Source: Comamonas koreensis
Lineage (GTDB): Bacteria > Pseudomonadota > Gammaproteobacteria > Burkholderiales > Burkholderiaceae_C
Length of the DNA: 64,000 nucleotides
Reading direction: 5' to 3'
Assembly (NCBI RefSeq): GCF_021026195.1
Contig: NZ_JAJNCT010000010.1
Coordinates: forward strand, 248,001-312,000
Below the pieces are notes generated by a model. It was not told the origin of the DNA and made no database searches. It saw only the letters and a list, made by a program, of their open reading frames with translations. Position numbers and translations under genes: made by a program. Of the stretch, positions 19,531 through 27,769 are shown piece after piece. How positions within the stretch are numbered: position 1 is the first letter of the stretch; each line of letters opens with the position of its first letter.

Positions 19531-20235
19531 TCAGTCCACCAGACCGACATAGATGTTTTGCACGTCGTCGTCGTTTTCCAGACCGGCCAGGAAGGCTTGC
19601 ACTTCTTCCTGCGCTTCGGCAGGCAGGCTGCCCATGCTGATGGGGGTCTTGGCCTTGTAACCCAGCTTGGCCGACAGCACCTTGATGCCCTGTTCGGGCA
19701 AGGCCTTGCTGACGGTGTCCAGGTCCGTGGGCTCGGTGATGAACAGGGTCACGCCCTCTTCTTCGGCCGGCTCGAAATCCTGCGCACCCGCTTCGATGGC
19801 AGCCAATTCCACATCGGCGCCGTTTTCTGGCTCACCTTCGACCATGCCCACATGGTCAAAATCCCAGGCCACTGCGGTCAGTTGGCCCTTGCGGAAGCAC
19901 ACGCGCATATTGGGTGCCGTGCGGTTGGGGTTGTCGGTCAGGCACTCCACCATCACCGGCACGCGGTGCGGTGCATAGCCTTCGAACAGCACGGTCGAGT
20001 AGTTGACCGCATCGGCGCCAGCGCCCGAGCCCTTCTTGATCGCGCGCTCCAAGGTGTCCTTGGGCATCGATGCCTTGCGGGCCGCTTCCACAGCCATGCG
20101 CAGGCGCGAGTTGCTGGCCGGGTCACCCCCGCCCAAACGCGCCGCGACCGTGATTTCCTTGACCAGTTTGCCAAAGAGTTTTCCCTTGGCATCGGCGACC
20201 AGCGCCTTGCCCTTTGCTTTCCATTGCGCGCCCAT
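19531..20235 (-). CDS. YebC/PmpR-family protein
   Basis: 234-aa cytosolic protein of the YebC family; members are DNA-binding regulators or, as shown for some, factors that relieve ribosome stalling. The N-terminus [33 protein letters not shown] matches the family start (usually MAGHSKW..), and [26 protein letters not shown] and [19 protein letters not shown] are conserved. The MGAQW form is the second YebC subgroup found in beta-proteobacteria, so a canonical yebC (usually next to ruvC) may exist elsewhere. Length is normal. ATG 20235. Confidence 0.93.
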   Translation of the reverse strand: MGAQWKAKGKALVADAKGKLFGKLVKEITVAARLGGGDPASNSRLRMAVEAARKASMPKDTLERAIKKGSGAGADAVNYSTVLFEGYAPHRVPVMVECLTDNPNRTAPNMRVCFRKGQLTAVAWDFDHVGMVEGEPENGADVELAAIEAGAQDFEPAEEEGVTLFITEPTDLDTVSKALPEQGIKVLSAKLGYKAKTPISMGSLPAEAQEEVQAFLAGLENDDDVQNIYVGLVD

Positions 20236-20455
20236 GGCTGCGTTTTCCTAGTTGTTGGTTGGGCAGCAGCGGTGGCTGCTGGCAACAATGCCGGGCAAAG
20301 CCCAGATTGACAGGGCAAATTTATACACCGCCGCCCAAGGCTGTGCTGGGCATAAGGGGAAATCTTTGCCAAAAACCTGGGGCATCGCTGCGGTCAAACG
20401 ACGCCGGGGCGTGGGCTGCAAAGCTGCGGCAACCGTTCATGGGCACAATATCAGG

Positions 20456-20830
20456 ATGTCTTCTTTACAGAAACTATGGCGGTGGGCGACGGCCCAGCGC
20501 ACACCTCTTCTCTGGAGCGCTGGGTGCTGGGGGCTATCCTTTGTTTTACTGGGCCTGCCCGGCTTTGCCAGCTATGCGCCCGCCGAGCAGCTCTTTGTCT
20601 GGGCTGGCGATGGCGCGCTGCTCGATGCCATCCGGGGTGACAACCTCTGGCCCATCCTCATCTCGGCGAGCTTTTTGCAGGCCTTGCTGATCACGCCTGC
20701 GCATTGCATGCTGCGGCGCTGGCGGCCAGGCCTGTCGCGCTGGCCCCATGTGCTGGGCGTGGCCTTGGGCGTCTGGCTCACCAGTATTGTCTGCACCTGC
20801 ATGATGCTGCTGGCGGCGACCGGTGCATAA
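20456..20830 (+). CDS. Small hypothetical inner-membrane protein
   Basis: 124-aa protein with about three hydrophobic segments (about residues 20-40, 68-86 and 97-120) and basic ends. The start ATG 20456 (MSSLQKLWRWATAQ) is the one where membrane-protein character begins; the frame is open for 68 more codons upstream but that part looks non-coding. No motif was recognised. It lies directly upstream of murI in the same direction, ending 67 bp before the murI start, so the two may be cotranscribed. Confidence 0.6.
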   Translation: MSSLQKLWRWATAQRTPLLWSAGCWGLSFVLLGLPGFASYAPAEQLFVWAGDGALLDAIRGDNLWPILISASFLQALLITPAHCMLRRWRPGLSRWPHVLGVALGVWLTSIVCTCMMLLAATGA

Positions 20831-20897
20831 AAGCTGCAGCCTGCCTACAATCACGGCGCCTGCTTCTTTTTCCATAGCCCCCACCCTGCACGCTTCC

Positions 20898-21749
20898 ATG
20901 CCCAGCCCTCTTTCCCCCATTGGTGTTTTTGACAGCGGTATCGGCGGCCTGAGCGTGCTGCGTGCACTGCGCGATGTGCTGCCCGATGAGCAGTTCGTCT
21001 ATGTGGCCGACAGCGGCAACGCCCCCTATGGCGAGCGTGGCGACGCCTTTGTGCAGCAGCGCTGCGCCCACATCACGCAGCAGATGCGCGAGCGCCATGG
21101 CATCAAGGCGCTGGTCATTGCCTGCAACACGGCCACTGCAGCGGCCATCGAGGGCCTGCGCGAGCAGCACCCGGGCCTGCCCATCATCGGTGTGGAGCCC
21201 GCCCTCAAGCCCGCCGCCCAGCACAGCCAGACCCATGTGGTGGGCGTGATTGCCACCCAGGGCACCGTGAACAGCAGCCGCTTTGCCACCCTGCAGGCCG
21301 CGCATGCCACGCAAACCCGCTTTGCGGTGCAGGCCTGCAATGGGCTGGCGCGCGCGATTGAAGACAGCACCCGGCCTGGGCGCGATGCAGCCGCCGATGC
21401 TGCGCATATCCAGGGCCTGTGCCAGACCTACCTGGCCGCGATGGGTGACTTTGGCACACAGCCCGGCCAGATCGACACCCTGGTGCTGGGCTGCACGCAC
21501 TATATTTTTGCCGCTGATACCTTGCGCGCGCTGGTGGGCGACCAGGTGGCGCTGATCGACACGGCCACGCCCGTGGCGCGCCGCACCTACAGCCTGCTGC
21601 ATGCCACCGGCATGCTGCGCAAGCCAGCGCAGGCCCCTGGTGCCGACGATGCGTTCAGCCTGGCGACCACCGGCGAGCTGGCCGCGCTGCAATACGCTGC
21701 CGCCCAGTGGCTGGGGTTGCCGCCTCAGTTCTGCCAGGCCGCGGACTGA
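20898..21749 (+). CDS. murI: Glutamate racemase
   Basis: 283-aa cytosolic enzyme making D-glutamate for peptidoglycan. Catalytic signatures are all present: PIGVFDSGIGGLSVLRAL at the start (acid residue), VIACNTATAAAIEGL near residue 75 (first catalytic Cys) and LVLGCTHYIF near 195 (second catalytic Cys). The start is set at ATG 20898, giving the normal N-terminus MPSPLSPIGVFDSG; a longer in-frame start adds 25 residues lacking family similarity. Its TGA abuts the convergent peptidase stop in a shared TGATCA palindrome. Confidence 0.96.
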   Translation: MPSPLSPIGVFDSGIGGLSVLRALRDVLPDEQFVYVADSGNAPYGERGDAFVQQRCAHITQQMRERHGIKALVIACNTATAAAIEGLREQHPGLPIIGVEPALKPAAQHSQTHVVGVIATQGTVNSSRFATLQAAHATQTRFAVQACNGLARAIEDSTRPGRDAAADAAHIQGLCQTYLAAMGDFGTQPGQIDTLVLGCTHYIFAADTLRALVGDQVALIDTATPVARRTYSLLHATGMLRKPAQAPGADDAFSLATTGELAALQYAAAQWLGLPPQFCQAAD

Positions 21750-22298
21750 TCAGCTGGCGCTGTCCGCCGCATCAGCCCCCTGCTGCCACAGCCGGTGGCC
21801 GCCCTGGTCCAGCCAGGTCAGGTAGAGGCGCACCTCCAGCTCCAGCTGGTGGTAGGACGGCTCCATGTACTCGCACAGCTGGTAGAAGGCCTTGTTGTGG
21901 TCGGACTCGCGCAGGTGCGCGAGCTCATGCACGGCGATCATGCGCAAAAAGGCCTCGGGCGCATGCTTGAACAGGCTGCCAATGCGGATTTCATGGCGCG
22001 ACTGGGTCTTGCCGCCATGGTTCTTGCCGGTACGCACATGGATGCCCAGCGCCTGGTAGACCAGTTGCAGCTTGCTGTCATAGACCACCTTGGCCAGCGC
22101 CGCGCTGTTGCGCATGTGCTCGCCCTTGAGGCCCATCACATAGGCATGCAAGGCCTTGTCCGATCGCATCTGGTGCGGCTGCGGATGGCGCTGCAGCAGC
22201 CACTGGCCCAGCTTGCCCGATTGCACCAGGCTGCCCGCCTGCTGCTGCAAACTGGCGGGGTAGGACTGCAGATAGGGAAGCAAGACTGGGCTGGACAT
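21750..22298 (-). CDS. YgjP-type zinc metallopeptidase-like protein (DUF45)
   Basis: 182-aa protein of the SprT/YgjP-like DUF45 family. The metal site HELAHLRESDHNKAFY (HExxH plus a downstream His) is near residue 120, and the basic loop IRIGSLFKHAPEAFLRMIAVHELAH is typical. ATG 22298 (MSSPVLLPYLQSYPASL) is chosen because the upstream extension is unrelated. Function in vivo is unknown. The gene is convergent with murI with no intervening base and downstream of an unknown acidic protein gene by 86 bp. Confidence 0.82.
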   Translation of the reverse strand: MSSPVLLPYLQSYPASLQQQAGSLVQSGKLGQWLLQRHPQPHQMRSDKALHAYVMGLKGEHMRNSAALAKVVYDSKLQLVYQALGIHVRTGKNHGGKTQSRHEIRIGSLFKHAPEAFLRMIAVHELAHLRESDHNKAFYQLCEYMEPSYHQLELEVRLYLTWLDQGGHRLWQQGADAADSAS

Positions 22299-22384
22299 GG
22301 GCAAGGCCAATAACAAAGGCAGCACAGCGGCTGCCTTGGGGTCAGATACAAGGAATGCTGCGCCTTTGGCAGCGCAGCCAATGA

Positions 22385-23014
22385 TCAATGCAGGTGGCGT
22401 GGGCGGCGTCCGCCACCGCCATGGCCGCCACCAGGGCCACCGGTACCACGGGGTGGCTTGCCGATCTCCAGCGAATCGACCAGCGCATCAAAGCGCTGGC
22501 TGAACAGCTTGTCGATCTCGCCCACCACACCGACGAGCTCGCCGGCATCGAAGTGGCGCTCCATCGTGCTGACCACGTCCTGCACCAGCATGTCGCGTTG
22601 CACCTGCATGATGGCCGCAGGCGTCGGGCCCACAAACAGCATCATGAAGTCGTCGCGCGACTCTGCGCTGCGGTCCTGCTCCTCGTCGTCGAACTCGGCG
22701 TCGTAGAAGGTGACCTCGATCGCTGCGCCCTGGTCGGCCAGTTCGTTGAGATTCATGCACATGTCGTCCAGCGACTGGCGAAAATCATCATCGCCGCGCA
22801 CGGTCCAGCACATCTGCAGCACATGGTCCTTGGGCTCGAACAGAATGCCGGGCTCCTCCTCGTAAGCGCTCTCCGCGCCATCGACCAGCGACTTGGCGCC
22901 CGCGTAGCCCCACAGCGGTTTCAAGGCCTCTTGCAGCTGGTCAAAGCCGACATCGGAACGCAGCAGCACTTGTCCGTGGACATGGATCTCAAAGGGTGGG
23001 TTGTAACTGGGCAT
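22385..23014 (-). CDS. Conserved acidic protein of unknown function with Gly-rich tail
   Basis: 209-aa cytosolic protein with no signal or membrane segment. The body (about 1-180) is acidic, with several Asp/Glu clusters (FYDAEFDDEEQDRSAESRDD near residue 125). The last 25 residues are a Gly/Pro/Arg/His tail (GTGGPGGGHGGGGRRP) that might bind metal or nucleic acid. It looks like a lineage-restricted family of Comamonadaceae; I do not recognise a function. ATG 23014 (MPSYNPPFEIHVHGQ) is chosen since the preceding 66 codons look non-coding. Confidence 0.7.
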   Translation of the reverse strand: MPSYNPPFEIHVHGQVLLRSDVGFDQLQEALKPLWGYAGAKSLVDGAESAYEEEPGILFEPKDHVLQMCWTVRGDDDFRQSLDDMCMNLNELADQGAAIEVTFYDAEFDDEEQDRSAESRDDFMMLFVGPTPAAIMQVQRDMLVQDVVSTMERHFDAGELVGVVGEIDKLFSQRFDALVDSLEIGKPPRGTGGPGGGHGGGGRRPRHLH

Positions 23015-23176
23015 GTTCTGTACCTTCCTAAATGGGGGCCGCCTGCTTGCACTGGCCAACCCCACGCCTGATGACACGGCACGCCGCATCGCTCTCCACA
23101 AGGCGCCAGCACAGCCTCTGTTACAGGGCCGGACCGGCGACTCTCCATGCGCCACCCACCCGAGCGGCGCAATATC

Positions 23177-23195
23177 CACAATATCGGACATTGTG
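23177..23195. promoter_or_regulatory. Inverted repeat CACAAT-N7-ATTGTG
   Basis: Perfect 6+6 inverted repeat about 165 bp upstream of the minus-strand gene starting at 23014. A possible operator; regulator unknown. Confidence 0.3.
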
Positions 23196-23220
23196 CCCGG
23201 TTTGTCGATCACAGACGAAG

Positions 23221-23247
23221 AAAAAGCCAGCAGGGTGCCTGCTGGCT
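23221..23247 (-). terminator. Second minus-strand terminator-like hairpin
   Basis: Perfect 10-bp stem AGCCAGCAGG (23225-23234) / CCTGCTGGCT (23238-23247) with a 3-base loop, then TTTTT on the minus strand. No annotated gene ends directly here. Confidence 0.7.
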
Positions 23248-23349
23248 CACGCTTGGCTCTACCGCTACCAAAGGTCGGGGCTGCAAAACGGTCTTCAACA
23301 CTGCCGGCACGCTTCGCAATGCCCGGCCAGTGCCTGTGGCGCGGGCAAT

Positions 23350-23389
23350 AAAAAACAACGGTTTGCAGGTGTTTTCTGCGAAACCGTTG
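23350..23389 (-). terminator. Intrinsic terminator of the 1209-aa repeat protein gene
   Basis: Stem CAACGGTTT (23356-23364) / AAACCGTTG (23381-23389), extended inside by GCAG/CTGC, followed on the minus strand by six T. It lies about 110 bp past the stop codon at 23501. Confidence 0.85.
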
Positions 23390-23457
23390 CTCTGTATTGC
23401 AATGCGCTAGGGCATTTTAACAGTTCCGGCCTGGGGCCAGGTTCTGCAGGGTTGGAA

Positions 23458-23490
23458 GCCACCGCTGTGCCTTGCCAGGCCAGCGGTGGC
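23458..23490. repeat. Conserved 3' hairpin, copy A (GCCACCGCTG / CAGCGGTGGC)
   Basis: Ten-bp inverted repeat immediately after the 1209-aa repeat-protein gene. The same hairpin, with a near-identical loop, follows the giant paralogue at 27728-27760, so it is part of the duplicated unit. No U-tract. Confidence 0.6.
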
Positions 23491-23500
23491 GCCCTCAGCC

Positions 23501-26500
23501 TCAGTCGCCCGCCTGCACCATCTCGCCGTTCGGGTCGGTCACCCGCACCACGGTGATGACCGGTGCATCCTCTGCGTCTCCCACGATGCCGGTGCTGGCA
23601 CCATAGAAGCCTGCAACGAAGCGGAAGGCCGGTGCGCCCGCAGGGCCCGTGCAGCGGAAGTTGTACTGGCGCAGCACTTCGGCGACACAGACATAGCCCG
23701 AGCTCGTGTCGATCACCGAGTTGGCGTCCCGGGTCTGGAAGCGGAGGATGCGGCTCGGTATCGCCGTGCTGGCCGACAGCAGCACCCACGAGCCGCGCAG
23801 CGACTGGGCCGAGCCCTTGTTGACGCCGTAGTAGAAGCGCTCGATCTGTACCGGCTCTTCACCCGGGAAGGCCAGCGTCCCTACCGACGGCGCGCTGAAG
23901 TGGATCGACTTGGTCAGTCCCGCATCCGCCTTGAAACGCGCCACCGCTGCCGGGCCACCAAAGTAGCGCCCGCCCTGGTACTGCACGGTAGGCAGATCAG
24001 GCGTGTTGGGCTCTGGCGTGGTGGAGGCATCGTGCGCGCCCAGCAGGCTGTGGAAGGTCGCCTGGCCATTGCTTTCGTAGTTGTATACCGACATGAACAG
24101 CATATGGTCCTCAGCGTTCGTGGGCTTTTGCAGCTCAATCGAAATACCGCGTCCAGGCAGGCCGCGCAATTCGCTGCTGACGATCCAGGTGCCCGATTCC
24201 GGCGCATAGCCTGGCGCGTAGTAGCTGGTGCGCACATTCTGGTTGTTCTGCCGGGTGTAGGCGGCGCGCGCCACGCGGAAGCCCACCAGGCGCCGCGCCT
24301 CGTCGCCGCCTTCGCGCACGGTTCCGCTCAGCTGGTCGACACCACGCTGCAAGGTCAGCGCCACTGGGCCACCGCTACCCGCACCCCCTGCTCGGTTGCC
24401 AGAGCAGTTGAAGACCACCCCCGAGCCACCATAGCTGCACTGCGCCAGCACATGGCCGCTCAAGGTACCGCCAAAGCCGTGCACAGTGGTCGCGGCGGTT
24501 GGAGGATAGGGCCAGGTGATCGCGGCGGTGGTCAGCGCTTCGCTCATCGCGACCTGTTCGCTGCTGCCAATGTCCGCCCACCAGCTGCGCACCGGCTGGT
24601 TGTTGCTGTTGAACTCGACCATGGCCCAGCGATCCACAAAGGCCGGGTCGGAGAAGACGCCGGCTGGCGTGCCCTCATAGTCGTAGCGCTGCATGGCCTT
24701 GACAGGTTCGCCGGGGAACTGGATCGTGCCCCTGCTGCGGCTGGTGAACGTGATCACGACATTACCAGGGCTGCCCGCTTCATGGCCATCGCGTTGCTCG
24801 CTGCCAAAGAAGCGCCCGCCTTCATAGAAGTACAGCGGAGCGGTCACCGTGTTGTCGTGCAAGGTACCGAGTGCGGTATGGAAGGTCGGCGCACCTGATT
24901 GGCGGTAGTTGTAGACCTGCATGAACAGCACGCCATCCTGGATGTCGATGCCCATGCCACGCCCTGGCTCGCCATTGAGTTCATCGCTGATGATCCAGGT
25001 GCCACTCTGGGCCGCAATCAGGGTGGTGGGCAACTCGCCGGTGGCGTCGGAGGTTTTCGAGACCTGGCGCGTGCTGCTGCCGGTATTGCCCGCGTCATCG
25101 GTCTGCGATGCCGTCACCGTGACCGAGCCCTTGGGCAAGGCCCCTACCTGCATACCGGGTGCAGTCCAGTTACCGTTGACGCAAGCCACCGTCACCTTGA
25201 TCGCACCGACGCTCACCGTCACCGCACCATCACCGCTGGTGCACGTTCCCGCTGGGCTGTACGAATTCTGGTTGGAGGTGTCGATGGTCGGCGCGGTGCT
25301 GATCGAGACCGCCGGCGCCGTCGTGTCCTTCACCGTGTTCAGCGAGCCGGAGATGACAGTGCCTGCCACCGTCTGCGAGGCTTTCACCACCACCGTGCCC
25401 TCTGGCAGGCTGCGCACGTCGACACCGCTCACCACCCAGTTGCCGGCATTGCAGGCCGCCGAGCTGCTGACACTGCCGATCGCTACCGTCACCCCACCGC
25501 CAGAAGCGCTGCAGGCACCGGAGACGCCGCCATAACTGGCCTGGTTACCACTGTTGATGCGCGGCGCGACAACCACGGTCACAGCAGCGGCCGTGCTCTC
25601 CTTGCTGGTTGCGCGGCTGGCGCTGCCGGTATTGCCTGCGGCATCGGTTTGCATGGCAGTCACCGTGACAGAACCCGCAGGCAAGCCACTGACATCCATG
25701 CCCGAGGCAGACCAGATACCGCTGTTGCAAACGGGCTGCGGCACCGCTGCCACGCTACCCACGCGCACGGTCACCACAACGCCGTTTTCAGAGCAGCTAC
25801 CGGCTACGCCGTAGGCCGATTGATTGCCTGCATTGATCACCGGGGCCGAGGTAATGGCCACTGCCGGTGCGGTCGCGTCCTTGCCCGTCACCAAGCTGCC
25901 CGATCCGGTTTGCCCGCCGACAGTTTGCGACGCGGTCACGGTCACCGCCCCGTCGGGAAGGCCGCTGACATTGATACCCGAGGCCGACCAGACACCGCCA
26001 CCGCACAATGCCGATGCCGGGACCGATCCAACCATGACGGCCACCGTTTCACCATTGGCTGAGCAGGTGCCCGAGACGGTGTACGAAGCCTGGTTGGACG
26101 CGGTGATCTGTGGAGCCGCGACGACGGACACCACCGGCAGTGGCGGCACCGACCCCGTGGATTTGGTGGTCGACTGGCTCGCGGAACCAGGTGGCTGTCC
26201 GGCGACCGTCTGCGTTGCCGTGATCGTCACCGTGCCATCGGGCAGGCCTTGTGCATTCACCGAGCCAGCGTACGTACCGCCTGCGGAACAGGGCAGCGAC
26301 TGGCTGACGCCGGCAGGACTGGAGCTGATGGCCACATTGCCGCTGCCAGCGCTGCAGGTGCCGCTGATGGGCACGGAGGTCTGGTTGCCCGCATTGATCG
26401 GCGGCAGCGGATTCAAGGTCACCGTGGGCTTGCAATCGGGCATCGATGCGGTGGAGTTGCCGACGATCACCGAGGCGTTGAGCAAAGGCAAGGTCAAGGC

Positions 26501-27130
26501 CTTGGCCACCAACTCAATGCGCAGCGCGGTCACGCTCATGGAGGTGCCGCTTTGGCTTTGCTCATTGGTGTAGAGCTTGACACCCACCTCCGTGCCAATG
26601 GTTGGCACCCCGATCGTCAGGTTCACCAGACCATTGAGGCTTGCACTGACGCCGCTGAGCGCGCCGGTTCCGCCGAGGATCTGGGCATCGCCCGAGCCTT
26701 GCGGCACACCGTTGACGCAGGCCATACGGGCTTGAGAGCTGATGGTATTGGCACCCAGCGACAACCCCGCCAGCGTCAGATTCAAACCGTCCACGGAGCT
26801 GTTGGATACCACGTTGTTCTGCGCCAGATTGCTTTGGGTGGAGGAGTTGATGACACCCGTGCCCACGTTCAGCAGATTGGCTCCGGCGGTCACGCCCACA
26901 CTCGCTACAGAAACCGGCGTGTTGAAATCCGGTGGTGCACTCTTTTGGCCGGTATCCGCAAATGGGACGCCCAGCCCTGCCCCGAGTACATCGGCTGTGA
27001 CCTGCAGGCCATAGGCCCGCCCGGATCCTGAGGATGCCGCCAGGGCGGAAGTGCTGCAGACGAAGGCCAGGCCTGCAAGCCCCCCGTACAGCAGACGGCG
27101 GATAGTTCTCTGTGCACCAATCGGGTTCAT
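23501..27130 (-). CDS. Exported repeat protein, short paralogue (5 Ig-like repeats)
   Basis: 1209-aa exported protein of unknown function. Domains in order: signal peptide (1-31, LLYGGLAGLAFVCSTSALA); an N-terminal beta-rich domain to about 235, starting GRAYGLQVTADV and resembling choice-of-anchor P domains; five tandem ~92-residue repeats (about 235-693), each with the pattern Y-x-V-S-G-x-C and a second Cys before a G-x-W; then a ~515-residue C-terminal region containing two copies of a domain beginning SGTW(I/V)-S-x-EL-x-G-PGRG. The paired cysteines suggest one disulfide per repeat, hence a periplasmic or surface location. No LPXTG, PEP-CTERM or beta-barrel end is seen. ATG 27130 has AGGAG seven bases upstream. 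It is a paralogue of the giant gene upstream. Confidence 0.85.
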   Translation of the reverse strand: MNPIGAQRTIRRLLYGGLAGLAFVCSTSALAASSGSGRAYGLQVTADVLGAGLGVPFADTGQKSAPPDFNTPVSVASVGVTAGANLLNVGTGVINSSTQSNLAQNNVVSNSSVDGLNLTLAGLSLGANTISSQARMACVNGVPQGSGDAQILGGTGALSGVSASLNGLVNLTIGVPTIGTEVGVKLYTNEQSQSGTSMSVTALRIELVAKALTLPLLNASVIVGNSTASMPDCKPTVTLNPLPPINAGNQTSVPISGTCSAGSGNVAISSSPAGVSQSLPCSAGGTYAGSVNAQGLPDGTVTITATQTVAGQPPGSASQSTTKSTGSVPPLPVVSVVAAPQITASNQASYTVSGTCSANGETVAVMVGSVPASALCGGGVWSASGINVSGLPDGAVTVTASQTVGGQTGSGSLVTGKDATAPAVAITSAPVINAGNQSAYGVAGSCSENGVVVTVRVGSVAAVPQPVCNSGIWSASGMDVSGLPAGSVTVTAMQTDAAGNTGSASRATSKESTAAAVTVVVAPRINSGNQASYGGVSGACSASGGGVTVAIGSVSSSAACNAGNWVVSGVDVRSLPEGTVVVKASQTVAGTVISGSLNTVKDTTAPAVSISTAPTIDTSNQNSYSPAGTCTSGDGAVTVSVGAIKVTVACVNGNWTAPGMQVGALPKGSVTVTASQTDDAGNTGSSTRQVSKTSDATGELPTTLIAAQSGTWIISDELNGEPGRGMGIDIQDGVLFMQVYNYRQSGAPTFHTALGTLHDNTVTAPLYFYEGGRFFGSEQRDGHEAGSPGNVVITFTSRSRGTIQFPGEPVKAMQRYDYEGTPAGVFSDPAFVDRWAMVEFNSNNQPVRSWWADIGSSEQVAMSEALTTAAITWPYPPTAATTVHGFGGTLSGHVLAQCSYGGSGVVFNCSGNRAGGAGSGGPVALTLQRGVDQLSGTVREGGDEARRLVGFRVARAAYTRQNNQNVRTSYYAPGYAPESGTWIVSSELRGLPGRGISIELQKPTNAEDHMLFMSVYNYESNGQATFHSLLGAHDASTTPEPNTPDLPTVQYQGGRYFGGPAAVARFKADAGLTKSIHFSAPSVGTLAFPGEEPVQIERFYYGVNKGSAQSLRGSWVLLSASTAIPSRILRFQTRDANSVIDTSSGYVCVAEVLRQYNFRCTGPAGAPAFRFVAGFYGASTGIVGDAEDAPVITVVRVTDPNGEMVQAGD
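25045..26425 (-). repeat. Tandem array of five 276-bp coding repeats
   Basis: In-frame ~92-codon units within the 1209-aa protein gene. The first (N-terminal) unit is divergent, the last has a Thr/Ser-Gly-Asp variant (CTSGDG) also found in the last unit of the giant paralogue. Boundaries are approximate. Confidence 0.85.
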
Positions 27131-27206
27131 AGCGTCTCCTTCTGCACCGCCAGAACGCCCGTTGGGTGTGATCCACTCAGACCCCACCAACCGGCCGAGG
27201 ACAGGT

Positions 27207-27290
27207 GCTGCTGATTGCTCATACAAACACAACTACTCACAAGCGCAAAGGTACTGCGAATCTTTGGTAAACGGTAAATTATTTTATTGA
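27207..27290 (-). promoter_or_regulatory. Conserved upstream element, copy A
   Basis: AT-rich block about 80-160 bp before the 1209-aa gene start, conserved nearly base for base with 37576-37660 in front of the giant paralogue while the flanks have diverged. Candidate shared promoter/operator; no consensus -35/-10 pair stands out. Confidence 0.5.
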
Positions 27291-27727
27291 GCACACTTAT
27301 AAGCACAAGCATTTCCGACCAATAGCTGGTTACCGCAGCCCCGGCGCTTTGCGGGCCGCACGGCACAGGGGAGCGGACCTGTCCAAGCCGGCCATGTCGG
27401 GCCCACCCTTGCTGCTGCACTGCGGATTTACAGAGGAGAAATCGCGCATAAATGCAGTTTTCTGCCATGCTCGCTCGCAGCCATCGCAGTCACCAAAGAG
27501 CCCTTCAATCACCGTGGGCCAGGTGCGGTGGAGAGGTTCATAGCCCCGGGAGCCCTCTCAACCCTGCTCCGTCTGACATATCTGACAGCGCCTTCCACCG
27601 TCAAATCAAGGCCTCGGCTTACAGCGTCGGTTACATCCTGGCATAGATTCGATGCCGATTTGGCAACAGCGCCATAGCCTTCACCCCGCAAGCAGATGCT
27701 TTATCTGGACCGCAACCCGGCTCAGTT

Positions 27728-27760
27728 GCCACCGCTGCGCCTTGGCCGGCCAGCGGTGGC
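27728..27760. repeat. Conserved 3' hairpin, copy B (GCCACCGCTG / CAGCGGTGGC)
   Basis: Same ten-bp inverted repeat as at 23458-23490, placed just after the stop codon of the 3239-aa gene. It probably protects or ends the transcript; no U-tract. Confidence 0.6.
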
Positions 27761-27769
27761 TCCCTGCCC

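Larger units (their letters stand above)
23015..23500. other. 486-bp non-coding region
   Basis: No credible gene. It holds two minus-strand intrinsic terminators (23350-23389 and 23221-23247) with about 100 bp between them, a hairpin next to the end of the 1209-aa repeat protein gene, and a 19-bp inverted repeat CACAAT-N7-ATTGTG at 23177-23195 that could be an operator for the gene at 22385-23014. Confidence 0.6.
27131..27769. other. 639-bp intergenic region with conserved leader
   Basis: No credible gene. The part at 27207-27290 is strongly conserved with 37576-37660 upstream of the giant paralogue (shared ACAAACACAA and GAATCTTTGGTAAA-n-CGTAAATT stretches), and another conserved block CAGAGGAGAAAT..ATAAATGC..TTTTCTG lies at 27431-27464. 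It should contain the promoter and a long 5' leader of the 1209-aa gene. The left-end complement (27728-27760) is the 3' hairpin of the giant gene. Confidence 0.6.

Noticed and set aside
20252-20455. N-terminal extension of the small membrane protein gene.
   Set aside because: The added 68 residues show no membrane or domain character and reach into the promoter region of the divergent YebC-family gene.
27330-27512. Short minus-strand frame in the intergenic region between the two repeat-protein genes.
   Set aside because: The paralogous intergenic copy near 37.8 kb does not keep the frame, so conservation there is at DNA rather than protein level.
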